Source: Auanema rhodensis
Lineage: Eukaryota > Nematoda > Chromadorea > Rhabditida > Rhabditidae
Reading direction: 5' to 3'
Assembly (NCBI GenBank): GCA_964057225.1
Contig: OZ059900.1
Location: forward strand, 14,895,638 to 14,959,637
Length of the DNA: 64,000 nt
Shown here: piece after piece, positions 54,547 to 64,000 of the stretch
How positions within the stretch are numbered: position 1 is the stretch's first letter
Layout of the letters: each line of letters starts with the position of its first letter
Translations under genes and position numbers: made by a program
Notes under the pieces: model-generated
Told to the model about the DNA's origin: nothing
What the model saw: the letters and a program-made list of their open reading frames with translations, nothing else
Databases searched by the model: none

Positions 54547-54618
54547 CTCCCCGGCCGGGAATTGAACCCGGGTCTCGCATGTGACAGACGCGGATACTCA
54601 CCACTATACTACCGAGGA
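54547..54618 (-). tRNA. tRNA-Asp(GTC), right copy 33
   Basis: Consensus; Y spacer. Confidence 0.96.
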
Positions 54619-54984
54619 TTGAATTTGCACTTAGAAACTTTCATTAAGAGTGTGAGTTTGAATTATAGTAGAAAAATGAAACACTGTCTCTAACATATCT
54701 TGATTTATGGCCTACTTTACTCAAAGAGCTAATTGAAGTTTGGTGTTAGAATGAACAATTGATTAACGCTGACGTTTCAATTTTTTTCATCGTAATTGAG
54801 ATAGAACATTTAAATTAAATGGAAATGTTTAAAAATTTAGAAAAAATCACAAGCTCAAATCACTTTTGAAAAAACAGAAAGTTTAAAACAACCTTTTTTC
54901 TAATAATTATCTTTTTTATCCGACTTTTGGAAGAAAACAAAAATAGCATAACATTCAATAACGATGAATCAGAACAAAAACATT

Positions 54985-55056
54985 CTCCCCGGCCGGGAAT
55001 TGAACCCGGGTCTCGCATGTGACAGACGCGGATACTCACCACTATACTACCGAGGA
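54985..55056 (-). tRNA. tRNA-Asp(GTC), right copy 34
   Basis: Consensus; S spacer with ttatccg. Confidence 0.96.
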
Positions 55057-55422
55057 TTGAATTTGCACTTAGAAACTTTCATTAAGAGTGTGAGTTTGAA
55101 TTATAGTAGAAAAATGAAACACTGTCTCTAACATATCTTGATTTATGGCCTACTTTACTCAAAGAGCTAATTGAAGTTTGGTGTTAAAATGAACAATTGA
55201 TTAACGCTGACGTTTCAATTTTTTTCATCGTAATTGAGATGGAACATTTAAATTAAATGGAAATGTTTAAAAATTTAGAAAAAATCACAAGCTCAAATCA
55301 CTTTTGAAAAAACAGAAAGTTTAAAACAACCTTTTTTCTAATAATTATCTTTTTATTTCGACTTTTGGAAGAAAACAAAAATAGCATAACATTCAATAAC
55401 GACGAATCAGAACAAAAACATT

Positions 55423-55494
55423 CTCCCCGGCCGGGAATTGAACCCGGGTCTCGCATGTGACAGACGCGGATACTCACCACTATACTACCGAGGA
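55423..55494 (-). tRNA. tRNA-Asp(GTC), right copy 35
   Basis: Consensus gene; S spacer with tttatttcg and aacgacgaat, as in copy 32; followed by the third insertion. Confidence 0.95.
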
Positions 55495-55562
55495 TTGAAT
55501 TTGCACTTAGAAACTTTCATTAAGAGTGTGAGTTTGAATTATAGTAGAAAAATGAAACACTG

Positions 55563-55718
55563 TTGTGGCGTTATACCACAAGTGTATAGTATGGTTGGAA
55601 GTAAAACACAAAGCAAATATGTAAAAAAGGGTTTATTGATGAATTAACAAGACAAGCACGGAATAAAATCACTGACTGCGAACGTTGAAAATGTAAGACC
55701 TACTCGCTTATCGCGACA
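55563..55718. mobile_element. 156-bp insertion (copy 3)
   Basis: After right copy 35; 1,474 bp from copy 2, that is one 598-bp unit plus two 438-bp units. Confidence 0.75.
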
Positions 55719-56020
55719 ACTGTCTCTAACATATCTTGATTTATGGCCTACTTTACTCAAAGAGCTAATTGAAGTTTGGTGTTAGAATGAACAATTGATT
55801 AACGCTGACGTTTCAATTTTTTTCATCGTAATTGAGATAGAACATTTAAATTAAATGGAAATGTTTAAAAATTTAGAAAAAATCACAAGCTCAAATCACT
55901 TTTGAAAAAACAGAAAGTTTAAAACAACCTTTTTTCTAATAATTATCTTTTTTATCCGACTTTTGTAAAAAAACAAAAATAGCATAACATTCAATAACGA
56001 TGAATCAGAACAAAAACATT

Positions 56021-56092
56021 CTCCCCGGCCGGGAATTGAACCCGGGTCTCGCATGTGACAGACGCGGATACTCACCACTATACTACCGAGGA
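56021..56092 (-). tRNA. tRNA-Asp(GTC), right copy 36
   Basis: Consensus; Y spacer. Confidence 0.96.
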
Positions 56093-56458
56093 TTGAATTT
56101 GCACTTAGAAACTTTCATTAAGAGTGTGAGTTTGAATTATAGTAGAAAAATGAAACACTGTCTCTAACATATCTTGATTTATGGCCTACTTTACTCAAAG
56201 AGCTAATTGAAGTTTGGTGTTAGAATGAACAATTGATTAACGCTGACGTTTCAATTTTTTTCATCGTAATTGAGATAGAACATTTAAATTAAATGGAAAT
56301 GTTTAAAAATTTAGAAAAAATCACAAGCTCAAATCACTTTTGAAAAAACAGAAAGTTTAAAACAACCTTTTTTCTAATAATTATCTTTTTTATCCGACTT
56401 TTGTAAAAAAACAAAAATAGCATAACATTCAATAACGATGAATCAGAACAAAAACATT

Positions 56459-56530
56459 CTCCCCGGCCGGGAATTGAACCCGGGTCTCGCATGTGACAGA
56501 CGCGGATACTCACCACTATACTACCGAGGA
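56459..56530 (-). tRNA. tRNA-Asp(GTC), right copy 37
   Basis: Consensus; Y spacer. Confidence 0.96.
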
Positions 56531-56896
56531 TTGAATTTGCACTTAGAAACTTTCATTAAGAGTGTGAGTTTGAATTATAGTAGAAAAATGAAACACTGTC
56601 TCTAACATATCTTGATTTATGGCCTACTTTACTCAAAGAGCTAATTGAAGTTTGGTGTTAGAATGAACAATTGATTAACGCTGACGTTTCAATTTTTTTC
56701 ATCGTAATTGAGATAGAACATTTAAATTAAATGGAAATGTTTAAAAATTTAGAAAAAATCACAAGCTCAAATCACTTTTGAAAAAACAGAAAGTTTAAAA
56801 CAACCTTTTTTCTAATAATTATCTTTTTTATCCGACTTTTGGAAGAAAACAAAAATAGCATAACATTCAATAACGATGAATCAGAACAAAAACATT

Positions 56897-56968
56897 CTCC
56901 CCGGCCGGGAATTGAACCCGGGTCTCGCATGTGACAGACGCGGATACTCACCACTATACTACCGAGGA
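56897..56968 (-). tRNA. tRNA-Asp(GTC), right copy 38
   Basis: Consensus; S spacer with ttatccg. Confidence 0.96.
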
Positions 56969-57334
56969 TTGAATTTGCACTTAGAAACTTTCATTAAGAG
57001 TGTGAGTTTGAATTATAGTAGAAAAATGAAACACTGTCTCTAACATATCTTGATTTATGGCCTACTTTACTCAAAGAGCTAATGGAAGTTTGGTGTTAGA
57101 ATGAACAATTGATTAACGCTGACGTTTCAATTTTTTTCATCGTAATTGAGATAGAACATTTAAATTAAATGGAAATGTTTAAAAATTTAGAAAAAATCAC
57201 AAGCTCAAATCACTTTTGAAAAAACAGAAAGTTTAAAACAACCTTTTTTCTAATAATTATCTTTTTAATTCGACTTTTGGAAGAAAACAAAAATAGCATA
57301 ACATTCAATAACGATGAATCAGAACAAAAACATT

Positions 57335-57406
57335 CTCCCCGGCCGGGAATTGAACCCGGGTCTCGCATGTGACAGACGCGGATACTCACCACTATACTAC
57401 CGAGGA
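57335..57406 (-). tRNA. tRNA-Asp(GTC), right copy 39
   Basis: Consensus; S spacer. Confidence 0.96.
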
Positions 57407-57772
57407 TTGAATTTGCACTTAGAAACTTTCATTAAGAGTGTGAGTTTGAATTATTTTAGAAAAATGAAACACTGTCTCTAACATATCTTGATTTATGGCC
57501 TACTTTACTCAAAGAGCTAATTGAAGTTTGGTGTTAGAATGAACAATTGATTAACGCTGACGTTTCAATTTTTTTCATCGTAATTGAGATAGAACATTTA
57601 AATTAAATGGAAATGTTTAAAAATTTAGAAAAAATCACAAGCTCAAATCACTTTTGAAAAAACAGAAAGTTTAAAACAACCTTTTTTCTAATAATTATCT
57701 TTTTTATCCGACTTTTGGAAGAAAACAAAAATAGCATAACATTCAATAACGATGAATCAGAACAAAAACATT

Positions 57773-57844
57773 CTCCCCGGCCGGGAATTGAACCCGGGTC
57801 TCGCATGTGACAGACGCGGATACTCACCACTATACTACCGAGGA
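57773..57844 (-). tRNA. tRNA-Asp(GTC), right copy 40
   Basis: Consensus; S spacer with ttatccg. Confidence 0.96.
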
Positions 57845-58210
57845 TTGAATTTGCACTTAGAAACTTTCATTAAGAGTGTGAGTTTGAATTATAGTAGAAA
57901 AATGAAACACTGTCTCTAACATATCTTGATTTATGGCCTACTTTACTCAAAGAGCTAATGGAAGTTTGGTGTTAGAATGAACAATTGATTAACGCTGACG
58001 TTTCAATTTTTTTCATCGTAATTGAGATAGAACATTTAAATTAAATGGAAATGTTTAAAAATTTAGAAAAAATCACAAGCTCAAATCACTTTTGAAAAAA
58101 CAGAAAGTTTAAAACAACCTTTTTTCTAATAATTATCTTTTTAATTCGACTTTTGGAAGAAAACAAAAATAGCATAACATTCAATAACGATGAATCAGAA
58201 CAAAAACATT

Positions 58211-58282
58211 CTCCCCGGCCGGGAATTGAACCCGGGTCTCGCATGTGACAGACGCGGATACTCACCACTATACTACCGAGGA
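58211..58282 (-). tRNA. tRNA-Asp(GTC), right copy 41
   Basis: Consensus; S spacer. Confidence 0.96.
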
Positions 58283-58648
58283 TTGAGTTTGCACTTAGAA
58301 ACTTTCATTAAGAGTGTGAGTTTGAATTATTTTAGAAAAATGAAACACTGTCTCTAACATATCTTGATTTATGGCCTACTTTACTCAAAGAGCTAATTGA
58401 AGTTTGGTGTTAGAATGAACAATTGATTAACGCTGACGTTCCATTTTTTTTCATCGTAATTGAGATAGAACATTTAAATTAAATGGAAATGTTTAAAAAT
58501 TTAGAAAAAATCACAAGCTCAAATGACTTTTGAAAAAACAGAAAGTTTAAAACAACCTTTTTTCTAATAATTATCTTTTTTATCCGACTTTTGTAAAAAA
58601 ACAAAAATAGCATAACATTCAATAACGATGAATCAGAACAAAAACATT

Positions 58649-58720
58649 CTCCCCGGCCGGCAATTGAACCCGGGTCTCGCATGTGACAGACGCGGATACT
58701 CACCACTATACTACCGAGGA
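58649..58720 (-). tRNA. tRNA-Asp(GTC), right copy 42, C61G variant
   Basis: C61 is G, breaking the G53-C61 pair next to the T-loop and damaging the B box; probably a pseudogene. First unit of block D. Confidence 0.8.
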
Positions 58721-59086
58721 TTGAATTTGCACTTAGAAACTTTCATTCAGAGTGTGAGTTTGAATTATAGTAGAAAAATGAAACACTGTCTCTAACATAT
58801 CTTGATTTATGGCCTACTTTACTCAAAGAGCTAATTGAAGTTTGGTGTTAGAATGAACAATTGATTAACGCTGACGTTCCAATTTTTTTCATCGTATTTG
58901 AGATAGAACATTTAAATTAAATGGAAATGTTTAAAAATTTAGAAAAAATCACAAGCTCAAATCACTTTTGAAAAAACAGAAAGTTTAAAACAACCTTTTT
59001 TCTAATAATTATCTTTTTTATCCGACTTTTGTAAAAAAACAAAAATAGCATAACATTCAATAACGATGAATCAGAACAAAAACATT

Positions 59087-59158
59087 CTCCCCGGCCGGGA
59101 ATTGAACCCGGGTCTCGCATGTGACAGACGCGGATACTCACCACTATACTACCGAGGA
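59087..59158 (-). tRNA. tRNA-Asp(GTC), right copy 43
   Basis: Consensus; Y spacer. Confidence 0.96.
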
Positions 59159-59524
59159 TTGAATTTGCACTTAGAAACTTTCATTCAGAGTGTGAGTTTG
59201 AATTATAGTAGAAAAATGAAACACTGTCTCTAACATATCTTGATTTATGGCCTACTTTACTCAAAGAGCTAATTGAAGTTTGGTGTTAGAATGAACAATT
59301 GATTAACGCTGACGTTCCAATTTTTTTCATCGTAATTGAGATAGAACATTTAAATTAAATGGAAATGTTTAAAAATTTAGAAAAAATCACAAGCTCAAAT
59401 CACTTTTGAAAAAACAGAAAGTTTAAAACAACCTTTTTTCTAATAATTATCTTTTTAATTCGACTTTTGGAAGAAAACAAAAATAGCATAACATTCAATA
59501 ACGATGAATCAGAACAAAAACATT

Positions 59525-59596
59525 CTCCCCGGCCGGGAATTGAACCCGGGTCTCGCATGTGACAGACGCGGATACTCACCACTATACTACCGAGGA
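59525..59596 (-). tRNA. tRNA-Asp(GTC), right copy 44
   Basis: Consensus; S spacer. Confidence 0.96.
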
Positions 59597-59962
59597 TTGA
59601 ATTTGCACTTAGAAACTTTCATTAAGAGTGTGAGTTTGAATTATTTTAGAAAAATGAAACACTGTCTCTAACATATCTTGATTTATGGCCTACTTTACTC
59701 AAAGAGCTAATTGAAGTTTGGTGTTAGAATGAACAATTGATTAACGCTGACGTTCCATTTTTTTTCATCGTAATTGAGATAGAACATTTAAATTAAATGG
59801 AAATGTTTAAAAATTTAGAAAAAATCACAAGCTCAAATGACTTTTGAAAAAACAGAAAGTTTAAAACAACCTTTTTTCTAATAATTATCTTTTTTATCCG
59901 ACTTTTGTAAAAAAACAAAAATAGCATAACATTCAATAACGATGAATCAAAACAAAAACATT

Positions 59963-60034
59963 CTCCCCGGCCGGGAATTGAACCCGGGTCTCGCATGTGA
60001 CAGACGCGGATACTCACCACTATACTACCGAGGA
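59963..60034 (-). tRNA. tRNA-Asp(GTC), right copy 45
   Basis: Consensus; Y spacer with ctcaaatgac and gaatcaaaac. Confidence 0.96.
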
Positions 60035-60400
60035 TTGAATTTGCACTTAGAAACTTTCATTCAGAGTGTGAGTTCGAATTATAGTAGAAAAATGAAACAC
60101 TGTCTCTAACATATCTTGATTTATGGCCTACTTTACTCAAAGAGCTAATTGAAGTTTGGTGTTAGAATGAACAATTGATTAACGCTGACGTTTCAATTTT
60201 TTTCATCGTAATTGAGATAGAACATTTAAATTAAATGGAAATGTTTAAAAATTTAGAAAAAATCACAAGCTCAAATCACTTTTGAAAAAACAGAAAGTTT
60301 AAAACAACCTTTTTTCTAATAATTATCTTTTTTATCCGACTTTTGGAAGAAAACAAAAATAGCATAACATTCAATAACGATGAATCAGAACAAAAACATT

Positions 60401-60472
60401 CTCCCCGGCCGGGAATTGAACCCGGGTCTCGCATGTGACAGACGCGGATACTCACCACTATACTACCGAGGA
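60401..60472 (-). tRNA. tRNA-Asp(GTC), right copy 46
   Basis: Consensus; S spacer with ttatccg. Confidence 0.96.
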
Positions 60473-60838
60473 TTGAATTTGCACTTAGAAACTTTCATTA
60501 AGAGTGTGAGTTTGAATTATAGTAGAAAAATGAAACACTGTCTCTAACATATCTTGATTTATGGCCTACTTTACTCAAAGAGCTAATTGAAGTTTGGTGT
60601 TAGAATGAACAATTGATTAACGCTGACGTTCCATTTTTTTTCATCGTAATTGAGATAGAACATTTAAATTAAATGGAAATGTTTAAAAATTTAGAAAAAA
60701 TCACAAGCTCAAATCACTTTTGAAAAAACAGAAAGTTTAAAACAACCTTTTTTTTAATAATTATCTTTTTAATTCGACTTTTGGAAGAAAACAAAAATAG
60801 CATAACATTCAATAACGATGAATCAGAACAAAAACATT

Positions 60839-60910
60839 CTCCCCGGCCGGGAATTGAACCCGGTTCTCGCATGTGACAGACGCGGATACTCACCACTATA
60901 CTACCGAGGA
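60839..60910 (-). tRNA. tRNA-Asp(GTC), right copy 47, C48A variant
   Basis: Same variable-loop change as right copy 31; S spacer. Confidence 0.85.
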
Positions 60911-61276
60911 TTGAATTTGCACTTAGAAACTTTCATTAAGAGTGTGAGTTTGAATTATAGTAGAAAAATGAAACACTGTCTCTAACATATCTTGATTTAT
61001 GGCCTACTTTACTCAAAGAGCTAATTGAAGTTTGGTGTTAAAATGAACAATTGATTAACGCTGACGTTTCAATTTTTTTCATCGTAATTGAGATAGAACA
61101 TTTAAATTAAATGGAAATGTTTAAAAATTTAGAAAAAATCACAAGCTCAAATCACTTTTGAAAAAACAGAAAGTTTAAAACAACCTTTTTTCTAATAATT
61201 ATCTTTTTATTTCGACTTTTGGAAGAAAACAAAAATAGCATAACATTCAATAACGACGAATCAGAACAAAAACATT

Positions 61277-61348
61277 CTCCCCGGCCGGGAATTGAACCCG
61301 GGTCTCACATGTGACAGACGCGGATACTCACCACTATACTACCGAGGA
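61277..61348 (-). tRNA. tRNA-Asp(GTC), right copy 48, C42T variant
   Basis: C42 is T, so the anticodon stem has two G-T wobbles (28-42 and 30-40); weakened but pairable. S spacer with tttatttcg; followed by the fourth insertion. Confidence 0.85.
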
Positions 61349-61416
61349 TTGAATTTGCACTTAGAAACTTTCATTAAGAGTGTGAGTTTGAATTATAGTA
61401 GAAAAATGAAACACTG

Positions 61417-61572
61417 TTGTGGCGTTATACCACAAGTGTATAGTATGGTTGGAAGTAAAACACAAAGCAAATATGTAAAAAAGGGTTTATTGATGAATTA
61501 ACAAGACAAGCACGGAATAAAATCACTGACTGCGAACGTTGAAAATGTAAGACCTACTCGCTTATCGCGACA
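61417..61572. mobile_element. 156-bp insertion (copy 4)
   Basis: After right copy 48, 7,328 bp from copy 2. Confidence 0.75.
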
Positions 61573-61874
61573 ACTGTCTCTAACATATCTTGATTTATGG
61601 CCTACTTTACTCAAAGAGCTAATGGAAGTTTGGTGTTAGAATGAACAATTGATTAACGCTGACGTTTCAATTTTTTTCATCGTAATTGAGATAGAACATT
61701 TAAATTAAATGGAAATGTTTAAAAATTTAGAAAAAATCACAAGCTCAAATCACTTTTGAAAAAACAGAAAGTTTAAAACAACCTTTTTTCTAATAATTAT
61801 CTTTTTTATCCGACTTTTGTAAAAAAACAAAAATAGCATAACATTCAATAACGATGAATCAGAACAAAAACATT

Positions 61875-61946
61875 CTCCCCGGCCGGGAATTGAGCCCGGG
61901 TCTCGCATGTGACAGACGCGGATACTCACCACTATACTACCGAGGA
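61875..61946 (-). tRNA. tRNA-Asp(GTC), right copy 49, T54C variant
   Basis: T54 of the T-loop is C, removing the T54-A58 pair and altering the B box; probably impaired. Y spacer. Confidence 0.8.
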
Positions 61947-62312
61947 TTGAATTTGCACTTAGAAACTTTCATTAAGAGTGTGAGTTTGAATTATAGTAGA
62001 AAAATGAAACACTGTCTCTAACATATCTTGATTTATGGCCTACTTTACTCAAAGAGCTAATTGAAGTTTGGTGTTAGAATGAACAATTGATTAACGCTGA
62101 CGTTTCAATTTTTTTCATCGTAATTGAGATAGAACATTTAAATTAAATGGAAAGGTTTAAAAATTTAGAAAAAATCACAAGCTCAAATCACTTTTGAAAA
62201 AACAGAAAGTTTAAAACAACCTTTTTTCTAATAATTATCTTTTTATTTCGACTTTTGGAAGAAAACAAAAATAGCATAACATTCAATAACGATGAATCAG
62301 AACAAAAACATT

Positions 62313-62383
62313 CTCCCCGGCCGGGAATTGAACCCGGTCTCGCATGTGACAGACGCGGATACTCACCACTATACTACCGAGGA
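62313..62383 (-). tRNA. tRNA-Asp(GTC), right copy 50, 1-nt deletion
   Basis: 71 nt: one C is missing at the variable loop/T-stem junction, shortening the variable loop to three bases. Probably defective. S spacer with tttatttcg. Confidence 0.75.
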
Positions 62384-62749
62384 TTGAATTTGCACTTAGA
62401 AACTTTCATTAAGAGTGTGAGTTTGAATTATAGTAGAAAAATGAAACACTGTCTCTAACATATCTTGATTTATGGCCTACTTTACTCAAAGAGCTAATTG
62501 AAGTTTGGTGTTAGAATGAACAATTGATTAACGCTGACGTTTCAATTTTTTTCATCGTAATTGAGATAGAACATTTAAATTAAATGGAAATGTTTAAAAA
62601 TTTAGAAAAAATCACAAGCTCAAATCACTTTTGAAAAAACAGAAAGTTTAAAACAACCTTTTTTCTAATAATTATCTTTTTTATCCGACTTTTGTAAAAA
62701 AACAAAAATAGCATAACATTCAATAACGATGAATCAGAACAAAAACATT

Positions 62750-62821
62750 CTCCCCGGCCGGGAATTGAACCCGGGTCTCGCATGTGACAGACGCGGATAC
62801 TCACCACTATACTACCGAGGA
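62750..62821 (-). tRNA. tRNA-Asp(GTC), right copy 51
   Basis: Consensus; Y spacer; the only undamaged gene among the last six; followed by the fifth insertion. Confidence 0.95.
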
Positions 62822-62889
62822 TTGAATTTGCACTTAGAAACTTTCATTAAGAGTGTGAGTTTGAATTATAGTAGAAAAATGAAACACTG

Positions 62890-63045
62890 TTGTGGCGTTA
62901 TACCACAAGTGTATAGTATGGTTGGAAGTAAAACACAAAGCAAATATGTAAAAAAGGGTTTATTGATGAATTAACAAGACAAGCACGGAATAAAATCACT
63001 GACTGCGAACGTTGAAAATGTAAGACCTACTCGCTTATCGCGACA
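62890..63045. mobile_element. 156-bp insertion (copy 5)
   Basis: After right copy 51, 1,473 bp from copy 4; repeats the copy 2/copy 3 spacing. Confidence 0.75.
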
Positions 63046-63347
63046 ACTGTCTCTAACATATCTTGATTTATGGCCTACTTTACTCAAAGAGCTAATGGAA
63101 GTTTGGTGTTAGAATGAACAATTGATTAACGCTGACGTTTCAATTTTTTTCATCGTAATTGAGATAGAACATTTAAATTAAATGGAAATGTTTAAAAATT
63201 TAGAAAAAATCACAAGCTCAAATCACTTTTGAAAAAACAGAAAGTTTAAAACAACCTTTTTTCTAATAATTATCTTTTTTATCCGACTTTTGTAAAAAAA
63301 CAAAAATAGCATAACATTCAATAACGATGAATCAGAACAAAAACATT

Positions 63348-63419
63348 CTCCCCGGCCGGGAATTGAGCCCGGGTCTCGCATGTGACAGACGCGGATACTC
63401 ACCACTATACTACCGAGGA
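63348..63419 (-). tRNA. tRNA-Asp(GTC), right copy 52, T54C variant
   Basis: Same T-loop change as copy 49, 1,473 bp away. Y spacer. Confidence 0.8.
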
Positions 63420-63785
63420 TTGAATTTGCACTTAGAAACTTTCATTAAGAGTGTGAGTTTGAATTATAGTAGAAAAATGAAACACTGTCTCTAACATATC
63501 TTGATTTATGGCCTACTTTACTCAAAGAGCTAATTGAAGTTTGGTGTTAGAATGAACAATTGATTAACGCTGACGTTTCAATTTTTTTCATCGTAATTGA
63601 GATAGAACATTTAAATTAAATGGAAAGGTTTAAAAATTTAGAAAAAATCACAAGCTCAAATCACTTTTGAAAAAACAGAAAGTTTAAAACAACCTTTTTT
63701 CTAATAATTATCTTTTTATTTCGACTTTTGGAAGAAAACAAAAATAGCATAACATTCAATAACGATGAATCAGAACAAAAACATT

Positions 63786-63856
63786 CTCCCCGGCCGGGAA
63801 TTGAACCCGGTCTCGCATGTGACAGACGCGGATACTCACCACTATACTACCGAGGA
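63786..63856 (-). tRNA. tRNA-Asp(GTC), right copy 53, 1-nt deletion
   Basis: Same deletion as copy 50, 1,473 bp away. Last gene in the window. Confidence 0.75.
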
Positions 63857-64000
63857 TTGAATTTGCACTTAGAAACTTTCATTAAGAGTGTGAGTTTGAA
63901 TTATAGTAGAAAAATGAAACACTGTCTCTAACATATCTTGATTTATGGCCTACTTTACTCAAAGAGCTAATTGAAGTTTGGTGTTAGAATGAACAATTGA

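Larger units (their letters stand above)
58649..60838. repeat. Higher-order block D (five units, 2,190 bp)
   Basis: Same unit order as B and C. Markers lie exactly 7,328 bp from those of block C, including the two following units. Confidence 0.8.
40172..64000 (-). repeat. Right tRNA-Asp tandem array (53 complete units, continues past window)
   Basis: Continuation of the left array in register: after removal of the 9,644-bp Gypsy element and one 4-bp target copy, the 438-bp period is unbroken. Besides the Y/S spacer classes, right-array markers include aattatttta for aattatagta, cattcagag for cattaagag, and ctcaaatgac for ctcaaatcac. These combine into higher-order repeats. Five units are 598 bp because they carry a 156-bp insertion plus a 4-bp duplication. 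The last copies (from 61277) are enriched in damaged tRNA genes. The array runs off the right edge, so total length is unknown. Confidence 0.97.

Noticed and set aside
47636..62974. Plus-strand ORFs of 67-81 codons across the tRNA gene and the 156-bp insertion
   Set aside because: They run antisense through the tRNA gene and into the inserted sequence; no domain, no start context, and they exist only because the units are repeated.
9412..63405. About 100 short minus-strand ORFs of 60-75 codons, one per repeat unit
   Set aside because: They begin with a GTG inside the tRNA gene and read through the tRNA 3' half and the AT-rich spacer. They are by-products of the tRNA repeat, not proteins.
9117..64000. 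CRISPR array
   Set aside because: The repeats are regular but 438 bp long with near-identical spacers and eukaryotic tRNA genes; no short repeat/unique spacer pattern.
1..64000. Prokaryotic origin of the window
   Set aside because: LTR retroelements, tRNA genes without encoded CCA but with Pol III terminators, and satellite structure are eukaryotic.

Overview
This is a eukaryotic window, most likely from a nematode. It holds a very large tandem array of tRNA-Asp genes interrupted by two LTR retroelements. The nematode assignment is inferred from three things: a BEL/Pao element of the kind known as Cer retroviruses in Caenorhabditis, with a phlebovirus-like glycoprotein; short pyrimidine-CAG splice-acceptor-like sites; and AT-rich DNA with eukaryotic tRNA genes that do not encode CCA. 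No ordinary host protein-coding gene is visible.

Layout. (1) 1-9116 (+): the 3' part of a BEL/Pao endogenous retrovirus. One uninterrupted frame encodes Gag, protease, reverse transcriptase, RNase H, integrase and a phlebovirus-type envelope (71-8113; the frame is open to the window edge). Downstream lie a tRNA-like sequence, a polypurine tract, a separate small ORF with nucleocapsid-type zinc knuckles (8251-8670) and a repeat-rich non-coding end. The element ends inside the T-arm of a tRNA-Asp gene, so it inserted into the array. (2) 9117-30527 and 40172-64000: the array. The unit is about 438 bp, with one 72-nt tRNA-Asp(GTC) gene on the minus strand and about 366 bp of AT-rich spacer. I count 48 complete copies plus one truncated copy on the left and 53 on the right, 101 complete in all. 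About 84 match the consensus by eye; the others carry a base change or a one-base deletion. On the right the units form higher-order repeats (5 units, about 7 units plus an insert, and 3 units), and five units carry the same 156-bp insertion. (3) 30528-40171 (-): a complete Ty3/Gypsy-class element of 9,644 bp. Its 417-bp LTRs look identical, a GCAT target duplication flanks it, and its primer-binding site matches tRNA-Gln. It sits in the spacer about 40 bp downstream of a tRNA gene. Its single long polyprotein is unusual: a glycoprotein-like module with a membrane anchor precedes protease-RT-RNase H-integrase, and no capsid or zinc-knuckle region is recognisable. A second ORF of unknown function follows.

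How the parts relate. The array is a tRNA-gene satellite. Each gene has internal A and B boxes and a T5 Pol III terminator, so most copies look transcribable. Unequal exchange or gene conversion has homogenised and shuffled units, and two LTR retroelements have used the array as a landing site, one inside a tRNA gene and one just downstream of one. All counts and identities were made by eye without alignment software.
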